Made by a program: the position numbers and the translations under genes
DNA from: Armatimonadota bacterium
GTDB taxonomy: Bacteria > Armatimonadota > Zipacnadia > Zipacnadales > UBA11051
Length of the DNA: 7,782 bases
Direction: 5' to 3'
Assembly (NCBI GenBank): GCA_003542955.1
Contig: DPJP01000379.1
Coordinates: 13,772 to 21,553 of the forward strand
Notes under the pieces: generated by a model
The model's database searches: none
What the model was told of the DNA's origin: nothing
The model's input: only the letters and a program-made list of their open reading frames with translations
Part shown: one piece after another, positions 4,956 through 7,782 of the stretch
Numbering within the stretch: position 1 is the stretch's first letter
Layout of the letters: each line of letters begins with the position of its first letter

Positions 4956-7782
4956 CTAGAACACCTCGCCGTAATAGAGCAGTGTCGGGCTCACGGGCAG
5001 CAGCGGCAGCCTCGGCAGGTTCGTCTGCTCAGTATGCAGCCGCTCGGTGGTCGCGCGCACGCGCGTGCCGGGGTCAAATGTTGTCCTGCCCTGATCGCGG
5101 CGTACCCGCAGCCGATCGTCGAATTCGTACTCGATAGTGCCCCAGCGCAGTTCGGTTGTCGTGTCGTAAATCGGGAAGGCCCACTTGTTGTGCCAGTCCT
5201 GCGCGTCATCGATGGCCGCCGTGTGGTCTTCGGTGATGCAGCCGGCAACGGTGATTCTGTAGTTGTAGCGGCGCATGCGCGCGGCCCACAGGCTGTCGTC
5301 GCCGTCGATGTCGCCGTCGCCGTCGAAGTCCACGGTGTAGGCGTTCTCATCAAAGTACGCGCCCGGGATGACAAACCAGCTCCCGCGCTGCGCGTAGATC
5401 AGCGCGTTGATGCGCGCGTTGATCGCTCCCCGCGGCCGCTCGATTGTGTTGCCGCCGACCGAGTACTCCTCCAGCTCCTCGATCTTCCACTTCCTGACCC
5501 AGTACTCCGTCGCCGGCGTGCCCAGTTGCGGGTCGCGCTGCGACAGCGCCACGGCGTTGGTCACGCCGACCGCGCCGGAGATGCGTCCGGTGATATTCCA
5601 CGGCACCACCGGGTCCACGTATGCCGCGTAGGGGCCCACGTTGGCCGGCGGAGCCCAGTCCGGCGCAATGGCCGTCGAGCAGTACGGCGTCGGCGCCGGC
5701 ACCGACCCCCACAGCAGCGCGCCCTGCGGCGCGAATATGAACGTGTAGGGATCGACGGGGTTGCCGAAGTTGTACGAGGTCACATTGTGCGCACCCGTCG
5801 TGTTGTTGATCCAGTCGCACGACAGGCCCACTCCGGTGGGGCCGGGGGCGGCGGCGGTCTGCTGCGCGGTCAGGTATACGTGAGCAACACCCGCGCCGAC
5901 CGGGTCGGGCCCGAACATCCAGCGGCTGTACACCTGCCCGCCCGTATCCGCATCCAGCTCCCAGTGCTGCCCCTGGTCGGTTGCCGCGAGGTCATCGGCT
6001 GCCGCGGCGACAAGCCCGGAGGTCATCTGCGGCACGAGTTGAGTCGGGTTGAGACACACATAGTCCCGCGCCAGCAGCGCGACGGCGGTGTCGTCCTCAT
6101 CAAGCACGCCGGAGGCGGAGTCGTTGATGTCGACTCTGCGCCCGCGGACGTCCTGCGGCGAGAGGATCTGCCCGTCGATATAGATGGTCGCGTTTGAGAC
6201 CACTGTAAGATTGTAGTCGCGCACCAGTCGGTAGGGCGCTGTCGGCTCGCGGTCCGCTGCCGGCAGCACGCCCTTCACCCGGATGTTGCCCTCGGCGAAG
6301 ATGACCTGGCGGGGGTAGTCAGGATAGTCTATCACCATGACGTTCTCGCCGGAGTCATCGCCCACCGCGTCCGGGGCGGCGTGGTCGCCGAGCCCCCAGC
6401 GATGGTCGTGCCGGGTGATCTTGATGCCCGGCTCGCCGGCGGTGTGGTTGGGCCACCAGAGCACGCCCGGGTCGGTGGGAGCCACCGCCGAGGAGGTGCC
6501 GCTGCTGCAGGTGGCCAGCACGGCAGCCTCCGTCGGGAAGAACTCGATCTCGACCGCCGGCGGCGAGTACGTGGTCCCCAACGCGTTCCAGCCGCTGTCA
6601 CCGGTCAGCACGCCGAGTGACTGCGTCTGCTTGCGCCAGTCCTGCAGCAGCAGGCGCAGGTCTGAGCTGCCGTCGGCCTGCCGGAACTGCACGTCGGTGA
6701 AGTTGGAGACGTACACGCCCGCGCCGTGGCCGTAGGCGCCGGTGTTGATGACCGCGCCGGAGGTCGCGTTGCGCACCAGCACGCCCGAGTCGCGCGTCAG
6801 TGCGCGGTAGCGGTCAACGCCGCTGGTCGGGTCCGCGGCAGCGATATCGGGCGCCTCCAGCGGCGACACATCCTGGTAGCCGACTGCGACACCAGGGATA
6901 GTCGTCGTCTCCCCGGGGGCAAGGCTGACGGGCAGTGTGCCCTCGTCCGCCCCGTTGACGAATACGCCCACACTGTCGGCAACGCCGTCGCGCGCGTAGA
7001 GCCCGGCCGGCGAGACGAAGCTGTCATCCCGCAGGTAGCCGTCCCCGCTCGCCTGTGTCTGCAGGTCCACGATCGTCGAGGGCGTCGTGGTGCCGGAGCC
7101 GTCGTCGACGGGCTCCCCGGCCACTTGCAGGTATGTGTTCGAGCGGATCGGGCCGCCGAACTCGATCTGGAGCGCCTCGTTGGTGGCGACGGTGCCGCTG
7201 CGGTCGAAGTCGATGAAGGGCCGTATCCCCAATACCGCGCGCTCGCCCGACTGCGTGGTATTGGTGATCCAGCGCAGGTGATCGGTGAGCCCGATCGGCT
7301 TGTAGGCCACCATGCGGCGGAACACGGTGCTCATGTCGCTGACGCGGCCGATCGACTCGATCATGATGCAGTTGCTCAGCGCGTTCTGAGTCTGGGTGTC
7401 ACCGGGCTCATACGGCGGGTCGGGGTCGTAGGTGACCCGGACCAGCGCATAGCCGCGGCCGAAGGTCGCGTTGTTGAGGCCGCTGGCAAGCGGAACGCCG
7501 GGCGCCGGATCCGGGTAGCGTGTGAAACCGAAGCGCAGGAACGGCCCGGGAGCGTCTGGGTCGCCGGCGCGCAGCGGGCACCAGCCCCGCGCGATATCGA
7601 AGTCGCTGTAGTAGTCGTCCTCCGAGCCCTCGATGCCGTCCGGCCCCCAGAAGTTCGGGTCCGTGTTATCGCCGGCACTATTGGAGTCCTCGTACATGGC
7701 CGGCGGTGACGGCCACGTGGCCGGGTCGTCGGCGTTGTAGGTCGCCGGATCGTAGGCGACAAAGCTCGGTCGCCAGTCCGCG
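4956..7782 (-). CDS. PilX/DUF4900-like pilus-associated surface protein, 5' end outside window
   Basis: The frame is open from the right edge (first whole codon at 7781) to TAG at 4956-4958, giving 941 visible residues. The N-terminus, where a prepilin-like signal or membrane segment would be, is not in the window. The ATG at 7697 is internal, because 28 codons of similar composition precede it without a stop. Recognisable stretches: GRGYALVRVTY and NCIMIESIGRV (137-147), AYKPIGL (159-165), FGGPIRSN (208-215), GAYGHGAGVYVSNFTDVQF (348-366), VIFAEGNIRVKGVL (493-506), LTVVSNATIYIDGQIL (525-540), VALLARDYVCLN (567-578), AQRGSWFVIPG (797-807) and the C-terminal SPTLLYYGEVF. The AEGNIRVKG/TIYIDGQIL/LLARDYVCLN series is what I recall from PilX-N plus DUF4900-type proteins of Armatimonadota-like genomes. 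EF-hand-type loops lie at 191-202 and 818-829. The body looks beta-rich and acidic, as expected outside the cell. The next gene starts 53 bases downstream. The family call is from memory of motifs; a bactofilin-like or generic beta-helix surface protein is the alternative. Confidence 0.9.
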   Translation of the reverse strand, partial: ADWRPSFVAYDPATYNADDPATWPSPPAMYEDSNSAGDNTDPNFWGPDGIEGSEDDYYSDFDIARGWCPLRAGDPDAPGPFLRFGFTRYPDPAPGVPLASGLNNATFGRGYALVRVTYDPDPPYEPGDTQTQNALSNCIMIESIGRVSDMSTVFRRMVAYKPIGLTDHLRWITNTTQSGERAVLGIRPFIDFDRSGTVATNEALQIEFGGPIRSNTYLQVAGEPVDDGSGTTTPSTIVDLQTQASGDGYLRDDSFVSPAGLYARDGVADSVGVFVNGADEGTLPVSLAPGETTTIPGVAVGYQDVSPLEAPDIAAADPTSGVDRYRALTRDSGVLVRNATSGAVINTGAYGHGAGVYVSNFTDVQFRQADGSSDLRLLLQDWRKQTQSLGVLTGDSGWNALGTTYSPPAVEIEFFPTEAAVLATCSSGTSSAVAPTDPGVLWWPNHTAGEPGIKITRHDHRWGLGDHAAPDAVGDDSGENVMVIDYPDYPRQVIFAEGNIRVKGVLPAADREPTAPYRLVRDYNLTVVSNATIYIDGQILSPQDVRGRRVDINDSASGVLDEDDTAVALLARDYVCLNPTQLVPQMTSGLVAAAADDLAATDQGQHWELDADTGGQVYSRWMFGPDPVGAGVAHVYLTAQQTAAAPGPTGVGLSCDWINNTTGAHNVTSYNFGNPVDPYTFIFAPQGALLWGSVPAPTPYCSTAIAPDWAPPANVGPYAAYVDPVVPWNITGRISGAVGVTNAVALSQRDPQLGTPATEYWVRKWKIEELEEYSVGGNTIERPRGAINARINALIYAQRGSWFVIPGAYFDENAYTVDFDGDGDIDGDDSLWAARMRRYNYRITVAGCITEDHTAAIDDAQDWHNKWAFPIYDTTTELRWGTIEYEFDDRLRVRRDQGRTTFDPGTRVRATTERLHTEQTNLPRLPLLPVSPTLLYYGEVF
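5295..5330 (-). other. Dockerin/EF-hand-type calcium loop 2 in the PilX-like protein
   Basis: Visible residues 818-829 read DFDGDGDIDGDD, a textbook dockerin-type loop with D at 1, 3, 5 and 12, G at 6 and I at 8. Only one copy is present here, so this is not a complete dockerin, which needs two loops. It sits between the AQRGSWFVIPG stretch and RYNYRITVAG near the C-terminus. Confidence 0.7.
7176..7211 (-). other. EF-hand-type calcium loop 1 in the PilX-like protein
   Basis: Visible residues 191-202 read DFDRSGTVATNE. Positions 1, 3, 5, 6, 8 and 12 are D, D, S, G, V and E, the canonical 12-residue EF-hand pattern. It lies just before the FGGPIRSN strand. Calcium binding is inferred. Confidence 0.6.

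Noticed and set aside
5275..5345. GTCGCC-rich short tandem repeat as a DNA-level element
   Set aside because: It is explained by codons for the Asp/Gly-rich calcium loop.
4944..6197. 417-codon open frame on the plus strand
   Set aside because: It lies antisense to the PilX-like gene, is rich in Arg and Val as expected from the complement of a GC-rich coding frame, has no recognisable motif, and the minus strand carries clear conserved-looking protein there.
7695..7697. ATG as the start of the PilX-like gene
   Set aside because: The frame stays open for 28 more codons of similar acidic, Pro-rich composition to the edge, there is no signal sequence after this ATG, and no convincing ribosome binding site precedes it.
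6726..7709. 327-codon open frame on the plus strand
   Set aside because: Antisense shadow of the PilX-like gene with biased Arg/Val/Ala composition and no domain.

Overview
The window is GC-rich and is filled by two large, co-directional minus-strand genes. Both run off an edge. The only non-coding DNA visible is a 53-base gap at 4903-4955. I see no tRNA, rRNA, CRISPR array, insertion sequence or terminator.

Right part (4956-7782, minus strand): the last 941 codons of a secreted or surface protein whose N-terminus lies beyond the right edge. Its text resembles a group of long pilin-accessory-like proteins (PilX-type N-terminus followed by a beta-rich body of the DUF4900 kind). I recall such proteins from Armatimonadota and similar environmental genomes. 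It carries two canonical EF-hand-type calcium loops.

Left part (1-4902, minus strand): the first 1634 codons of a giant exported protein whose C-terminus lies beyond the left edge. In order it has a signal peptide, an alpha/beta domain resembling class I glutamine-amidotransferase-like folds, PQQ/quinoprotein-like propeller strands containing an aspartate-rich calcium-type loop, two related beta modules ending in I-x-V-x-Y-x-Y-x-D, and a run of divergent NHL-type repeats reaching the edge.

The two genes are 53 bases apart. A strong Shine-Dalgarno sequence precedes the second, and no promoter or terminator lies between them, so they are probably cotranscribed. A PilX-like gene directly upstream of a giant exported beta-propeller protein with calcium loops has the same layout as pilX-pilY1 in the minor-pilin operons of type IV pili. 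My leading hypothesis is that the pair encodes a pilus-associated protein and a PilY1/PilC-like surface or tip protein built from different modules. A G7 tract just after the signal peptide recalls the phase-variable G-tract of neisserial pilC, though seven Gs is short.

Taxonomy is a guess: GC-rich, probably an uncultivated bacterium of the Armatimonadota or a similar lineage. Family assignments come from reading motifs, without any database search.
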